Shown here: in pieces, positions 25,810 to 34,401 of the stretch
Position numbering within the stretch: the stretch's first letter is position 1
Layout: every line of letters begins with the position of its first letter
DNA from: an uncultured Christensenellaceae bacterium
GTDB taxonomy: Bacteria; Bacillota; Clostridia; Christensenellales; Pumilibacteraceae
Direction: 5' to 3'
DNA length: 51,316 bases
NCBI GenBank assembly: GCA_910587445.1
Contig: CAJULE010000016.1
Coordinates: 1-51,316 of the forward strand
Translations under genes and position numbers: made by a program
The notes under the pieces: model-generated
Database searches by the model: none
What the model was told of the DNA's origin: nothing
Seen by the model: only the letters and a program-made list of their open reading frames with translations

Positions 25810-27444
25810 TTAGTACATTCCGCCCATGCCGCCGCCCATACCGCCGCCTGCGCCTGCGGGCTCGGGTTCGGGAATGTCGGCAACCACGCTTTCCGTCGTG
25901 AGCAGGGTGGAAGCGACCGACGCCGCGTTCTGGAGTGCGGAGCGCGTGACCTTCGTCGGGTCGATTATGCCTTTTGCAACCATGTCGACATACTCGTTGT
26001 TGAGCGCGTCATAGCCGTAGCTCTGCTTGTTCTTCGTGAGGATCTTGTCGATGACCACGCCGCCGTCGACGCCTGCGTTTACGGCAATCTGCTTAATGGG
26101 TTCTTCGAGAGCCTTAAGCACTATGCGCGCGCCCGTCTGCTCGTCGCCGTCAAGCGTATCTATAAGCTCCTTGACTGCGGGAATAGCGGAAAGGAGAGCT
26201 ACGCCGCCGCCGGGAACGATGCCTTCTTCGACTGCCGCGCGGGTAGCTGCAAGAGCGTCCTCTATGCGGAGCTTCTTTTCCTTCATCTCGACTTCGGTTG
26301 CCGCGCCGACGTTTACGACGGCAACGCCGCCTGCAAGCTTTGCAAGGCGCTCGGCAAGTTTTTCCTTGTCGTAGTCGGAGGTCGTGACTTCCATCTGCGA
26401 ACGTATGGACTTGATCCTCGCCTTGATGTCGGAACCGTTTCCGCCGCCCTCGACGATAGTCGTGTTTTCCTTGTCTACTTTTACCTGCTTGGCTTTGCCG
26501 AGCATATCTATAGTCGCGTCCTTAAGCTCTATGCCGGTTTCCTCGCTGATGACGGTGCCGCCCGTAAGTACTGCGATGTCTTTGAGCATTTCCTTGCGTC
26601 TGTCGCCGAAGCCGGGCGCCTTGACCGCCACGCAGTTGAACGTGCCGCGGAGCTTGTTGACGACGAGCGTAGCAAGAGCCTCGCTTTCGATGTCGTCTGC
26701 GATTATGAGGAGCTTAGCCGCGCGCTGAACCACCTGTTCGAGAACGGGGAGTATCTCCTGTATGTTGCTTATCTTCTTGTCCGTGATGAGGATAAGCGGA
26801 TTGTCGAGCACGGCTTCCATCTTGTCGTTGTCGGTGACCATGTATGCCGAAGCATAGCCGCGGTCGAACTGCATACCCTCGACTACGGAAAGGTTCGTGT
26901 CCATAGTCTTGGATTCCTCGATGGTTATTACGCCGTCTTTTCCGACCTTATCCATAGCGTCGGCGATGAGTTTGCCGACTTTTTCGTCGCCTGCCGATAT
27001 GGAAGCTACCTGGCATATAGCTTTCGAATCGGAAACGGGCTTGCTTATGCTCTTGAGATGAGCGACCGCCTTTTCGGTTGCCGAGCTTATGCCTTTCTTG
27101 ACGATTATGGGGTTTGCGCCGGCTGCGACGTTCTTGAGTCCTTCGCGTATAATAGCCTGAGCAAGCACGCAAGCCGTCGTCGTGCCGTCGCCGGCAACGT
27201 CGTTCGTCTTGGTGGAAACTTCTTTTACGAGCTGTGCGCCCATGTTCTCGAACGCGTCCTCGAGCTCGATTTCCTTTGCGATAGTCACGCCGTCGTTCGT
27301 GATGAGGGGAGCGCCGTACTTTTTGCCGAGTACTACGTTTCTTCCTTTCGGTCCGAGCGTGATTTTAACGGTGTCCGCAAGCGTATTTACGCCCGCTTCG
27401 AGAGCCTTTCTCGCTTCTTCACCGGTCTTGATCTGTTTAGCCAT
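25810..27444 (-). CDS. groEL: Chaperonin GroEL (Hsp60)
   Basis: A 544-residue cytoplasmic chaperonin that forms the 14-mer folding chamber. Diagnostic stretches: TLGPKGRNVVLGKKYGAP, NDGVTIAKEI, VAGDGTTTACVLAQ (with the ATP-hydrolysis Asp), GGVAVVNVGAATEVEMKEKK and EGIVPGGGVAL. The C-terminal GGM tail is short (GGGMGGGMGGMY). It has a strong AGGAGG RBS and follows groES by 23 bp in one operon. A perfect terminator is placed just downstream. Length and sequence are ordinary for the family. Confidence 0.99.
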   Translation of the reverse strand: MAKQIKTGEEARKALEAGVNTLADTVKITLGPKGRNVVLGKKYGAPLITNDGVTIAKEIELEDAFENMGAQLVKEVSTKTNDVAGDGTTTACVLAQAIIREGLKNVAAGANPIIVKKGISSATEKAVAHLKSISKPVSDSKAICQVASISAGDEKVGKLIADAMDKVGKDGVITIEESKTMDTNLSVVEGMQFDRGYASAYMVTDNDKMEAVLDNPLILITDKKISNIQEILPVLEQVVQRAAKLLIIADDIESEALATLVVNKLRGTFNCVAVKAPGFGDRRKEMLKDIAVLTGGTVISEETGIELKDATIDMLGKAKQVKVDKENTTIVEGGGNGSDIKARIKSIRSQMEVTTSDYDKEKLAERLAKLAGGVAVVNVGAATEVEMKEKKLRIEDALAATRAAVEEGIVPGGGVALLSAIPAVKELIDTLDGDEQTGARIVLKALEEPIKQIAVNAGVDGGVVIDKILTKNKQSYGYDALNNEYVDMVAKGIIDPTKVTRSALQNAASVASTLLTTESVVADIPEPEPAGAGGGMGGGMGGMY

Positions 27445-27467
27445 AGTTTAAAATTGCCTCCTTTTGC

Positions 27468-27752
27468 TTATTCTATTACGGCGAGTACGTCGGACTGTCT
27501 CATTATGGTGACGTCCTTGCCGTCCACCTTGAACTCGCTGCCTGCGTACTTCGAGCAGAGCACCTTGTCTCCGACTTTCACCTGCATGACAACGTCCTTG
27601 CCGTCCACGTTTCCGCCGGGACCCACTGCGATGACGCGGGCCATCTGGGGCTTTTCCTGGTCTTTCGCAAGAAGAACGATACCGCTCTTGGTCTTTTCTT
27701 CCGCTTCGACGGGTTCGACAACTATTCTGTCAAATAAGGGTTTGATTTTCAT
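27468..27752 (-). CDS. groES: Co-chaperonin GroES (Hsp10)
   Basis: A 94-residue lid of the GroEL chamber: IKPLFDRIVVEPVEAEEKTKSGIVL (the mobile loop follows), GPGGNVDGKDVVMQVKVGDKVLCSKYAGSEFKVDG. The RBS is CAGGAGG. It is first gene of the groESL operon, from a promoter at 27811-27839. No CIRCE element (TTAGCACTC-N9-GAGTGCTAA) is present; instead a GGTGTC/GACACC inverted repeat lies at +1. Confidence 0.98.
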   Translation of the reverse strand: MKIKPLFDRIVVEPVEAEEKTKSGIVLLAKDQEKPQMARVIAVGPGGNVDGKDVVMQVKVGDKVLCSKYAGSEFKVDGKDVTIMRQSDVLAVIE

Positions 27753-27788
27753 AAAGCAACCTCCTGAAAATATTTTTTACAAAATCGA

Positions 27789-27804
27789 GGTGTCCTTTGA
27801 CACC
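27789..27804 (-). promoter_or_regulatory. Inverted repeat at the groESL transcription start
   Basis: GGTGTC-CTTT-GACACC, 6-bp perfect arms, located from about +1 to +16 of the groESL transcript, where CIRCE would normally sit. It is a possible operator or a 5' hairpin. Confidence 0.45.
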
Positions 27805-27810
27805 GCTCTT

Positions 27811-27839
27811 ATGATAGCGTAAAAATTTATAATTTGCAA
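27811..27839 (-). promoter_or_regulatory. SigA-type promoter of groESL
   Basis: On the minus strand, TTGCAA (27839-27834), a 17-bp spacer and TATCAT (27816-27811). Confidence 0.7.
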
Positions 27840-27868
27840 GCGTTTTTATAAAACATGGTCTTTTTGAG

Positions 27869-27897
27869 TTGCAAATTTTCCGTTTTTTTGTTATAAT
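27869..27897 (+). promoter_or_regulatory. SigA-type promoter of the dCMP deaminase gene
   Basis: TTGCAA (27869-27874), a 17-bp spacer and TATAAT (27892-27897). It lies divergently beside the groESL promoter. Confidence 0.75.
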
Positions 27898-27978
27898 CGA
27901 TAATTATATAAGGTAACGCGCGTACAAATACCTATGACTTAGTAGGAATTGCACGGACGGCGCAAAAGAGGTACGTTT

Positions 27979-28428
27979 ATGGATAAATGGGATAAAAGGT
28001 TTATGGAAGCGGCTCGTCTCGTTTCGACATGGTCGAGTTGCTATCAGGAGAACAGGCAGGTCGGCGCGGTCATCGCAAAAAACAAGCGCATACTCACGAC
28101 GGGATACAACGGCGCGAGCAGCGGTATAAAGAACTGCAAGGAAAGAGGAGAGTGCCTTCGCCGCAAGCTCGGCATAGCTTCGGGAACGCAGCACGAGATA
28201 TGCTATGCGACGCACGCCGAGCAGAACGCCATAATACAGGCTGCACGTCTCGGTGTGAGTATCGAGGGCGCGACGCTCTACTGCACTCATCAGCCCTGCG
28301 TCATATGCGCGAAAATGATAATAAACAGCGGAATCAGCCGCGTCGTTTACGCTCAGGGTTATCCCGATAAGTTTGCCATGGAGTTATTCTCCGAAGCCGG
28401 CGTAGAGTGCACGCTTTTTGAAGAATAA
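27979..28428 (+). CDS. dCMP deaminase (ComEB-like)
   Basis: A 149-residue zinc-dependent cytidine deaminase-family protein that turns dCMP into dUMP for dTMP synthesis; the Bacillus homologue is ComEB. It shows H79-A-E81 (zinc His and catalytic Glu) in ATHAEQNAI, and PCVICAKM with the zinc ligands C107 and C110. The QVGAVIAKNKRILTTGYNGA start and the extra Cys-rich insert (NCKERGECLRRKLG) are typical of dCMP rather than cytidine deaminases. ATG 27979 has AGAGGT 6 nt upstream; the upstream in-frame ATG 27949 lacks a site. Confidence 0.93.
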   Translation: MDKWDKRFMEAARLVSTWSSCYQENRQVGAVIAKNKRILTTGYNGASSGIKNCKERGECLRRKLGIASGTQHEICYATHAEQNAIIQAARLGVSIEGATLYCTHQPCVICAKMIINSGISRVVYAQGYPDKFAMELFSEAGVECTLFEE

Positions 28429-28440
28429 ACTTGCGACAGC

Positions 28441-28745
28441 TTAATGTCATCCGGGTAATTGTCATGTTAGCGCTTTCTTTAATGTCATTTCGAGCGTAGT
28501 CGCTCATTATATGTCATTCCGAGCGTAGTCGAGGAATCTATTTCAATAAATAAGGCTCCCCTTAGCAAGGGGGAGATGTTCTCCCAAATAAAGCCTTCCC
28601 TTGAGAGGGAAGGTGTCGCGGCGCAAAGCGTAGCGACTGCCGTGACGGATGATTGGACTCGCCGTGTCATTTTACGCGAAGTCGTTCATTTCATTTTCAT
28701 TGTCGTTCATTCCATTGTCATTTCGAGCGAAGTTGAGAAATCTAA
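28441..28745. repeat. Family B and C repeat cluster
   Basis: Follows the dCMP deaminase gene. Family C units at about 28478-28510, 28513-28542 and 28713-28745; family B fragments at 28553-28575 (GGCTCCCCTTAGCAAGG) and 28583-28650 (TTGAGAGGGAAGGTGTCGCG). Confidence 0.8.
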
Positions 28746-28770
28746 ACCTATTCAGTGAATATCAACCTCT

Positions 28771-29031
28771 AAAAAGGGTTTTTAGGGCGGCGCCCTAAAT
28801 CGTTTAAAGGAGAGGGAATTGAAAGGGAGAGGAACAGCCGAAAGTTCCTCTCCCTTCATCTTTTTGGTTGCACCTTTTCGAAAAAAGGTGCAGAAACAAT
28901 TTCCGTGATTTTCTTAAAAGCCCAAACCCTCTTTTTGGTTGCACCTTTTCGAAAAAAGGTGCAGAAGCATTTACCGCAGTTTTGTTAAAAGTGCAAACTC
29001 TTTTTCGCGCACCTTTTCTTAAAAGGCGCAA
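28771..29031 (+). repeat. Composite multi-hairpin repeat upstream of ctsR
   Basis: Same as 39449-39680 in order and orientation. Hairpin 1: TTTAGGGC (28781-28788) / GCCCTAAA (28792-28799). Hairpin 2: AAGGGAGAGGAAC (28823-28835) / GTTCCTCTCCCTT (28844-28856), followed by a T-run. Then three GCACCTTTT/AAAAGGTGC units at 28870, 28941 and 29009. Loops and one stem position differ between copies while pairing is kept. Hairpin 2 could terminate transcription from upstream. Confidence 0.85.
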
Positions 29032-29062
29032 AAATATTTCACAAAAATCTTCGAAAAAACGC

Positions 29063-29091
29063 TTGACATTTTTTTTGACGGGGATTATAAT
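29063..29091 (+). promoter_or_regulatory. Consensus SigA promoter of the ctsR operon
   Basis: A perfect TTGACA (29063-29068), a 17-bp spacer and a perfect TATAAT (29086-29091). Confidence 0.9.
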
Positions 29092-29101
29092 CGAATTAAA
29101 G

Positions 29102-29125
29102 TTTGACTTTCTTTGACCTTTGACC
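29102..29125 (+). promoter_or_regulatory. CtsR operator over the ctsR transcription start
   Basis: Read on the complementary strand, GGTCAAA-GAA-AGTCAAA (29118-29102) fits the CtsR heptad tandem RGTCAAA-N3-RGTCAAA, and a third heptad GGTCAAA (29125-29119) abuts it. The site covers the expected +1 region, so CtsR binding would block initiation: autoregulation of the operon. Confidence 0.88.
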
Positions 29126-29179
29126 TTTAAGGTCTAATCTCGGCGAAAGCGAATAATTCTCGGAAGGAGGCGACGTTTA

Positions 29180-29647
29180 ATGGCAAATATAAGCGATTTG
29201 ATAGAAAGATTTTTGCTCGATACGCTCGGAGACGACAACAGTATGAACATAAGCAGAAACGAGCTTGCAAGCTACTTTGCGTGCGCACCGAGTCAGATAA
29301 ACTACGTGCTGTCCACAAGGTTTACGCCCGAGCGCGGCTATGTCATAGAATCGCGGCGGGGCGGCGGAGGCTATATCACGGTCGTGCGCATAAACAGGAG
29401 CAGCGACGAGACGATAGACGAAATTCTTAACCGCTCTATTTCCGACGGCATAAGCTATAACCACTCGCTTCAGGTGCTCGAGCGGCTGGCTACGGGCGGT
29501 ATAATAACCGAGCGCGAGGCAAAACTAATTGCGTCGGCAATATCCGACAAAGCGCTCATAGCGCCCACCGTTGCAAAGGACGGATTGCGTGCGGGCATAC
29601 TCAAGAGCGTCATAATGAGGCTCTTGCAGGAAAGCGCGGACGTTTGA
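29180..29647 (+). CDS. ctsR: Heat-shock repressor CtsR
   Basis: A 155-residue dimeric winged-helix repressor of clp and related stress genes in Bacillota. The N-terminal DNA-binding domain contains the wing RGGGGYITVVRI (Gly-rich tip, thermosensor) after the LASYFACAPSQINYVLSTRFTPERGY helix-turn-helix. The C-terminal dimerisation domain has GGIITEREAKLIASAI. The RBS is GGAGG. It is first in ctsR-mcsA-mcsB-clpC, under its own operator (29102-29125). McsB normally inactivates CtsR by arginine phosphorylation. Confidence 0.96.
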   Translation: MANISDLIERFLLDTLGDDNSMNISRNELASYFACAPSQINYVLSTRFTPERGYVIESRRGGGGYITVVRINRSSDETIDEILNRSISDGISYNHSLQVLERLATGGIITEREAKLIASAISDKALIAPTVAKDGLRAGILKSVIMRLLQESADV

Positions 29648-29688
29648 AAAAATCGAAAATGTAAAGCTCGAAAAAGGAGGCAGTTTCC

Positions 29689-30201
29689 ATGTTATGCGAC
29701 GAATGTAAAAAGAGAGAAGCCGTGTTTCACTCGAAGATAATCCACAACGGACAGGTGCGGGAGCGTCATCTTTGCGCCGTTTGCAGTAAAAAGTACAGGG
29801 AAGAGGAATCTCTGTTCAAGCCGTTCGGCGACCTGTTTTCATCGCTTCCGGAGCTCATGCTCGGAGCGAGCGCCCCTAAGTGCACGGTATGCTCGAAGTG
29901 CGGAACTACAAGCGATGAATTTCTTCGCACGGGCTATGTCGGCTGTCCCGAGTGCTATAAGGCATTCGGACCGATAATGCTCGACGTCGTGCGCAGGACT
30001 CAACACGATACTCAACATATCGGCAAAGCCCCGGGCGTAAAGATAAAAAGCACGGTTGCCGCCGCGCAGAACAAAATAGACGAGCTTCGTCGCAGACAGC
30101 GGCAGGCGATAGAGACCGACGACTTCGAAGAGGCGTCGAGGCTCAGGGACGAAATAAACGAACTCAAGCGTTCGATAGACAAGGGAGGCGACAAGAAATG
30201 A
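29689..30201 (+). CDS. mcsA: McsA, activator of protein arginine kinase
   Basis: A 170-residue zinc-finger adaptor. Four C-x-x-C pairs are visible: CDECKK (4-7), CAVCSK, CTVCSKCG and CPECYK, which fits two zinc sites. A C-terminal UVR motif (about 127-165: KIDELRRRQRQAIETDDFEEASRLRDEINELK) binds McsB/ClpC. The RBS is GGAGG at about 29675. The stop codon overlaps the mcsB start (ATGA), indicating translational coupling in the kinase complex. Confidence 0.94.
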   Translation: MLCDECKKREAVFHSKIIHNGQVRERHLCAVCSKKYREEESLFKPFGDLFSSLPELMLGASAPKCTVCSKCGTTSDEFLRTGYVGCPECYKAFGPIMLDVVRRTQHDTQHIGKAPGVKIKSTVAAAQNKIDELRRRQRQAIETDDFEEASRLRDEINELKRSIDKGGDKK

Positions 30202-31229
30202 GCGGCGAAAACAGCGTAGTAATTTCCAGCAGAGTTCGGCTTGCGCGCAATATAGACGGCTTGCCGTTTCCGCACAAGCTCCGTTACGAACAGGGAATGA
30301 TAATCGCAAAAGAGGTCTATGAGGCGCTTGCTCCGACGGGCACTTACAATCTCCACCGTATGGCAAGTTCCAACGAGCTCGATCTCGATGTCATGAAGGA
30401 AAAGCACCTCATATCCGACGATCTTTTGCGCTCGGTGGGCGGCGCCGCGATCATAAACGACAGCGAGACCGTCAGCATAATGATAAACGAGGAAGATCAT
30501 ATCCGAGAGCAGTGTATCTTGCGCGGCATGAAGCTCGATGAGGCTTATCGCGAAATAGACAAGGCGGACGACGCCATTTCGTCGAAAATGAAGCTCGCTT
30601 ACGACGACAAGCTCGGCTATCTTACCTGCTGTCCGACAAACGTCGGCACGGGTATGCGCGCGTCGGTAATGTTGTTTTTGCCCGCGCTTGCGCTCACCGA
30701 CAGTATAAAAAACTGTGTGGACGCGGTGTCGCGGCTCAATATGACGGTGCGCGGCGTATACGGCGAGGGAAGCAAGGCGGACGGCTTCATATATCAGGTG
30801 TCCAACAGCAAGACGCTCGGAATAAGCGAAAGGGAGATAATATCGTCGGTCTCCAACTGTATCGGCAGGGTAATAGAGTCGGAGCTTATCGCGCGCGACA
30901 GACTGCTTCAGCAGAGCGGCGTGGAGATAAAGGACAGAATTTGCAGGGCGTGGGGACTCCTTACCAATGCGTATTCGATGTCGACCGACGAATTTATGTC
31001 CCAGCTCGCCTACGTAAAGCTCGGGGCTTCCGAGGGGTACGATCTCATAAAGATAAACGACGCCGAGCGCTTCGAAAAGCTGTTTACGGACGCTCAGCCC
31101 GCAAACGTCGTAAATATCAGCGGCAAGGCGCTCGACGGCGATTTGAAGAGCGTGACGCCTGCTCAGCGTGACGTGCTTCGCGCGGCATACGTCGCCAAGA
31201 CGTTGAAGTCGATCGCGTCGAGAGTTTAG
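30198..31229 (+). CDS. mcsB: Protein arginine kinase McsB
   Basis: A 343-residue guanidino-kinase-fold enzyme that phosphorylates arginines on CtsR and damaged proteins, marking them for ClpC-ClpP. Hallmarks: SSRVRLARNIDGLPFP (catalytic N-terminus), NEEDHIREQCI with the active-site region, CPTNVGTGMRASVMLFLPAL with the nucleotide-binding Arg, and VRGVYGEGSKADGFIYQVSN. Length and motifs are complete. It is coupled to mcsA by a 4-bp overlap and followed after 129 bp by clpC. Confidence 0.96.
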   Translation: MSGENSVVISSRVRLARNIDGLPFPHKLRYEQGMIIAKEVYEALAPTGTYNLHRMASSNELDLDVMKEKHLISDDLLRSVGGAAIINDSETVSIMINEEDHIREQCILRGMKLDEAYREIDKADDAISSKMKLAYDDKLGYLTCCPTNVGTGMRASVMLFLPALALTDSIKNCVDAVSRLNMTVRGVYGEGSKADGFIYQVSNSKTLGISEREIISSVSNCIGRVIESELIARDRLLQQSGVEIKDRICRAWGLLTNAYSMSTDEFMSQLAYVKLGASEGYDLIKINDAERFEKLFTDAQPANVVNISGKALDGDLKSVTPAQRDVLRAAYVAKTLKSIASRV

Positions 31230-31358
31230 TCCTGCGGTTAAGCGCATATATTATAATAGAAAAGGATTATCGGAAAAATATATCGAAACGGAAGCACGGC
31301 GGCTCGTCCGACGCGCGCCCGCACTTTCGGAAAAGTTTTGACGGGAGGTAAAAATACT

Positions 31359-33764
31359 ATGCAATTTTTGATTTCGGAAAATATGAAAAAAGCGCTCGAC
31401 ATAGCCACGGAGACTGCCGCAAAATACAGCAGCGACGTCGTGGGAACCGAGCACATTTTATACGGAATGCTCAAATCGGGCGGCAAGGCAGGCAAGCTTC
31501 TTACGGCGGGCGGCGCTACGCCCGAGATATTCGTCGAGCAGTTCGAGCGCAGTCCGCACTATGCGGGCGTCACGCCGAGCATATCGCCTCGTTTCGGGCT
31601 CATAATGCAATACGCTCAACAGGTATGCCAACAGACGCACAATAAAGAGATACACACGGAGCACGTTCTGTACGCGATTTTAAGCGACAATGCTGGCGTG
31701 GCTTGCGCGATACTTTCGGACGCAGGCGTCGACCTTCGCGAGCTATACCGCGCGACGGCTCGGGAACTTTCGCAAAAGACGGCGGACAACGCGCCGGCGG
31801 GAAAGACTCTTCCCGCGGAACTCAACGATCTCGGCGTAGATGTGACTAAGAAGGCGCGCGATCACAAGATCGATCCCATAATCGGCAGAAAGGGAGAGAT
31901 AGAGCGCATAATTCAGATTCTTTGCCGCAAGACGAAAAACAATCCCGTACTCATAGGCGAGCCCGGCGTCGGAAAGTCCGCGGTGGTCGAAGGACTCGCA
32001 AAGGCGATAGTCGAGGGAAACGTGCCCGAGCTTTTGCGCGATAAAATAGTGTTCAGTCTCGACATAGGCTCGCTCATGGCGGGGACGAAATACCGCGGCG
32101 AGCTCGAGCGCAAGCTTAAGGACGCAATATCCGTAATACGCGAGCGCGGCGATATAATAGTGTTCATAGACGAGCTTCATACGCTTGCGAGGGCGGGAGA
32201 CAAGGACGGCGAGGTTTCGCCGGCAGACATCTTAAAGCCCTATCTCGCGCGCGGCGAAATGCAGACGATAGGCGCGACGACTACCGACGAATACCGAAAG
32301 TTCATAGAGGCGGATAAGGCGCTCGAACGCCGTTTCCAACCTATAATAGTCGAGCCGCCTACGGTTGACGAGACTATAGAAATATTGCGCGGACTCAAGG
32401 ACAACTACGAAGCGTTCCATAAGGTAAAGATCGACGACGAGGCGCTTCTTGCCGCGGCGCGTCTTTCGGACAGATATATAACCGACAGATTTTTGCCGGA
32501 TAAGGCGATCGATCTCGTGGACGAGGCAATGAGCCGTGCAAAGGTCAGCGGAAGCACCGTGCCGCCCGACATCAAGAAAATGGAAGCGCAGATAAAGGAA
32601 CTCGAGCTCAAGAAGAACGACGCCGTTGCCCGCGAGGACTTCGATACGGCGACCGTCATGCGCGACGAGATAAAGGCGCTACACGCAAAGATAGACGAGA
32701 GCAAGCTCGATTGGAAAAAGCACGGCGAGCAGGCGGGTATGTCCATAACGGCAGAGGACATAGCCGACATAGTGTCGAAGTGGACGAAGATTCCCGTCAC
32801 GCGTCTGAGCGAGACCGAGACGCAGCGTCTCGTAAATCTCGAGCAGATACTTCACGGTCGTGTCATAGGTCAGGACGAAGCCGTAAAGAGCGTCGCGAAA
32901 GCCATTCGCAGGGCGCGCGCGGGACTCAAGGACCCCAACCGTCCTATAGGCTCGTTTATGTTCCTCGGACCGACGGGCGTCGGCAAGACCGAGCTCACTA
33001 AGGCGCTCGGCGAAGCAATGTTCGACGACGAAAATGCCGTAATAAGGATAGATATGTCCGAGTATATGGAGTCGCACAGCGTCTCCAAGCTCATCGGTTC
33101 GCCTCCCGGATACGTCGGTTTCGACGACGGCGGACAGCTCACCGAACAGGTGCGCCGCAAGCCCTACAGCGTCGTATTGTTCGACGAGGTCGAAAAGGCT
33201 CATCCCGACGTGTTCAATCTGATGCTTCAGATCCTCGACGACGGCAGACTGACCGATTCGCGCGGCAGGACGGTTTCGTTCAAGAACACCATAATAATAA
33301 TGACGAGCAATGCCGGCGTTGCCGACCTTAACACGACCTCGCGCGGACTCGGCTTTGCGATCGACGACGACACGGAGACGAAGAGGGAAAGACAGCGCAC
33401 GGAGGAGATTCTCACGTCCGCATTAAAGCGCTATTTCAAGCCCGAGTTCCTCAACAGAATAGACGTGATAACAGTGTTCCACGCGCTCACGAAAGAGGAC
33501 ATAGGCAAAATCGCCGACCTCATGCTGAAGAAGGTGGAAAAGACGCTTGCCGAAAAGAACATACGCCTCAAAGTGACGCCCGCAATGCGCGACTATATTA
33601 TAAAGAAAGGCTACGACGTCGAGTACGGCGCGCGCCCCCTTCGCCGCGTGATAGAGCAGAGCATAGAGGACAACGTCGCCGAAGCTCTTCTGTCGGGAAA
33701 GATAAAGGAGGGCGGCGGCGTGACCGTCGACGCGGACGGCGACGGAAATGTGACGGTTCGCTGA
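31359..33764 (+). CDS. clpC: AAA+ unfoldase ClpC
   Basis: An 801-residue Hsp100 unfoldase that feeds ClpP. Order: two Clp_N repeats (about 1-145), AAA-1 with Walker A GEPGVGKS (about 201), a middle domain with a UVR-like helix (MEAQIKELELKKNDAVAREDFDTATVMRDEIKAL, about 410-445), AAA-2 with GPTGVGKT (about 536) and VLFDEVEKAH, and a ClpP-docking loop with LGF in SRGLGFAIDD. It ends in the typical D2 small domain. ATG 31359 has GGGAGGT 9 nt upstream. A weak internal promoter may exist (TATAAT 31252-31257 without a clear -35). Under CtsR control as the last gene of the operon. Confidence 0.97.
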   Translation: MQFLISENMKKALDIATETAAKYSSDVVGTEHILYGMLKSGGKAGKLLTAGGATPEIFVEQFERSPHYAGVTPSISPRFGLIMQYAQQVCQQTHNKEIHTEHVLYAILSDNAGVACAILSDAGVDLRELYRATARELSQKTADNAPAGKTLPAELNDLGVDVTKKARDHKIDPIIGRKGEIERIIQILCRKTKNNPVLIGEPGVGKSAVVEGLAKAIVEGNVPELLRDKIVFSLDIGSLMAGTKYRGELERKLKDAISVIRERGDIIVFIDELHTLARAGDKDGEVSPADILKPYLARGEMQTIGATTTDEYRKFIEADKALERRFQPIIVEPPTVDETIEILRGLKDNYEAFHKVKIDDEALLAAARLSDRYITDRFLPDKAIDLVDEAMSRAKVSGSTVPPDIKKMEAQIKELELKKNDAVAREDFDTATVMRDEIKALHAKIDESKLDWKKHGEQAGMSITAEDIADIVSKWTKIPVTRLSETETQRLVNLEQILHGRVIGQDEAVKSVAKAIRRARAGLKDPNRPIGSFMFLGPTGVGKTELTKALGEAMFDDENAVIRIDMSEYMESHSVSKLIGSPPGYVGFDDGGQLTEQVRRKPYSVVLFDEVEKAHPDVFNLMLQILDDGRLTDSRGRTVSFKNTIIIMTSNAGVADLNTTSRGLGFAIDDDTETKRERQRTEEILTSALKRYFKPEFLNRIDVITVFHALTKEDIGKIADLMLKKVEKTLAEKNIRLKVTPAMRDYIIKKGYDVEYGARPLRRVIEQSIEDNVAEALLSGKIKEGGGVTVDADGDGNVTVR

Positions 33765-33801
33765 AAATCCGAAAAATAACGCATTATTTTTCAAAACCCT
33801 A

Positions 33802-33830
33802 TTTACAAGCGCAAAGAAACGTGCTATAAT
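33802..33830 (+). promoter_or_regulatory. SigA-type promoter of hpf
   Basis: TTTACA (33802-33807), a 17-bp spacer and TATAAT (33825-33830), 37 bp before the start codon. Confidence 0.8.
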
Positions 33831-33867
33831 ATAGGTACTAAAAATAATGTACTTTGGAGGTACAACC

Positions 33868-34401
33868 ATGAGAATCGAATACTTGACAAAAAATTATCAG
33901 GCGGCGGAAAAACTCAAGGACCTTATCGAAAAGAAGGTCAACCGCTTGGACAAGTTTTTTGAGAACGACACCGCCGTCAAAGTAATGCTCAAGCAGGCAA
34001 ACGACGTCTATACCATGGAGCTTACCATTTTCGTGGGCAACGGCGTACTTCGTAGCGAAGTATCGGGCGATAATATGTACGACAATGTAGATCTTGCTCT
34101 CGGCAAGCTCGAAAAACAGATAATCAAGCACCATAAAAAGATAGCCGACAAGTCCAAGAAGTTCCGCGAGCCGTCCGTAACCGACGCTTCCGCCGTTTCT
34201 TCCGAGCCCGAGCGCGAGAACAAGCTCGTCCGCTCCAAGGCTTACAAGCTCACTCCCATGACTGTCGAGGACGCGATCGAGGAGCTCGAGCTTATCGGTC
34301 ACAGCTTCTACGTATTCGAGAACATGGAGACCGACAGAGTCGCCGTGTTGTATAGGAGGAACGATGGGAATTACGGCTTGATCGACGCCCAACAGTCCTG
34401 A
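33868..34401 (+). CDS. hpf: Long-form ribosome hibernation promoting factor
   Basis: A 177-residue HPF-long protein that dimerises 70S ribosomes into 100S particles in stationary phase. The N-terminal RaiA-type domain (about 1-98: MRIEYLTKNYQAAEKLKDLIEKKVNRLDKFF) binds the small-subunit channel. After an acidic/basic linker, the C-terminal dimerisation domain (VRSKAYKLTPMTVEDAIEELELIGHSFYVFENMETDRVAVLYRRNDGNYGLI) is complete. ATG 33868 has GGAGGT 6 nt upstream. The stop codon itself lies inside the 5' arm of an inverted-repeat element (34397-34523). The nearest plain terminator is only at 34885-34911. Confidence 0.95.
   Translation: MRIEYLTKNYQAAEKLKDLIEKKVNRLDKFFENDTAVKVMLKQANDVYTMELTIFVGNGVLRSEVSGDNMYDNVDLALGKLEKQIIKHHKKIADKSKKFREPSVTDASAVSSEPERENKLVRSKAYKLTPMTVEDAIEELELIGHSFYVFENMETDRVAVLYRRNDGNYGLIDAQQS

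Noticed and set aside
25783..27822. Plus-strand open frame of 679 codons opposite groEL-groES
   Set aside because: It is a complementary shadow of groESL; the real genes on the minus strand are unmistakable.
27753..27900. CIRCE element before groES
   Set aside because: No TTAGCACTC-N9-GAGTGCTAA or close variant is present on either strand.
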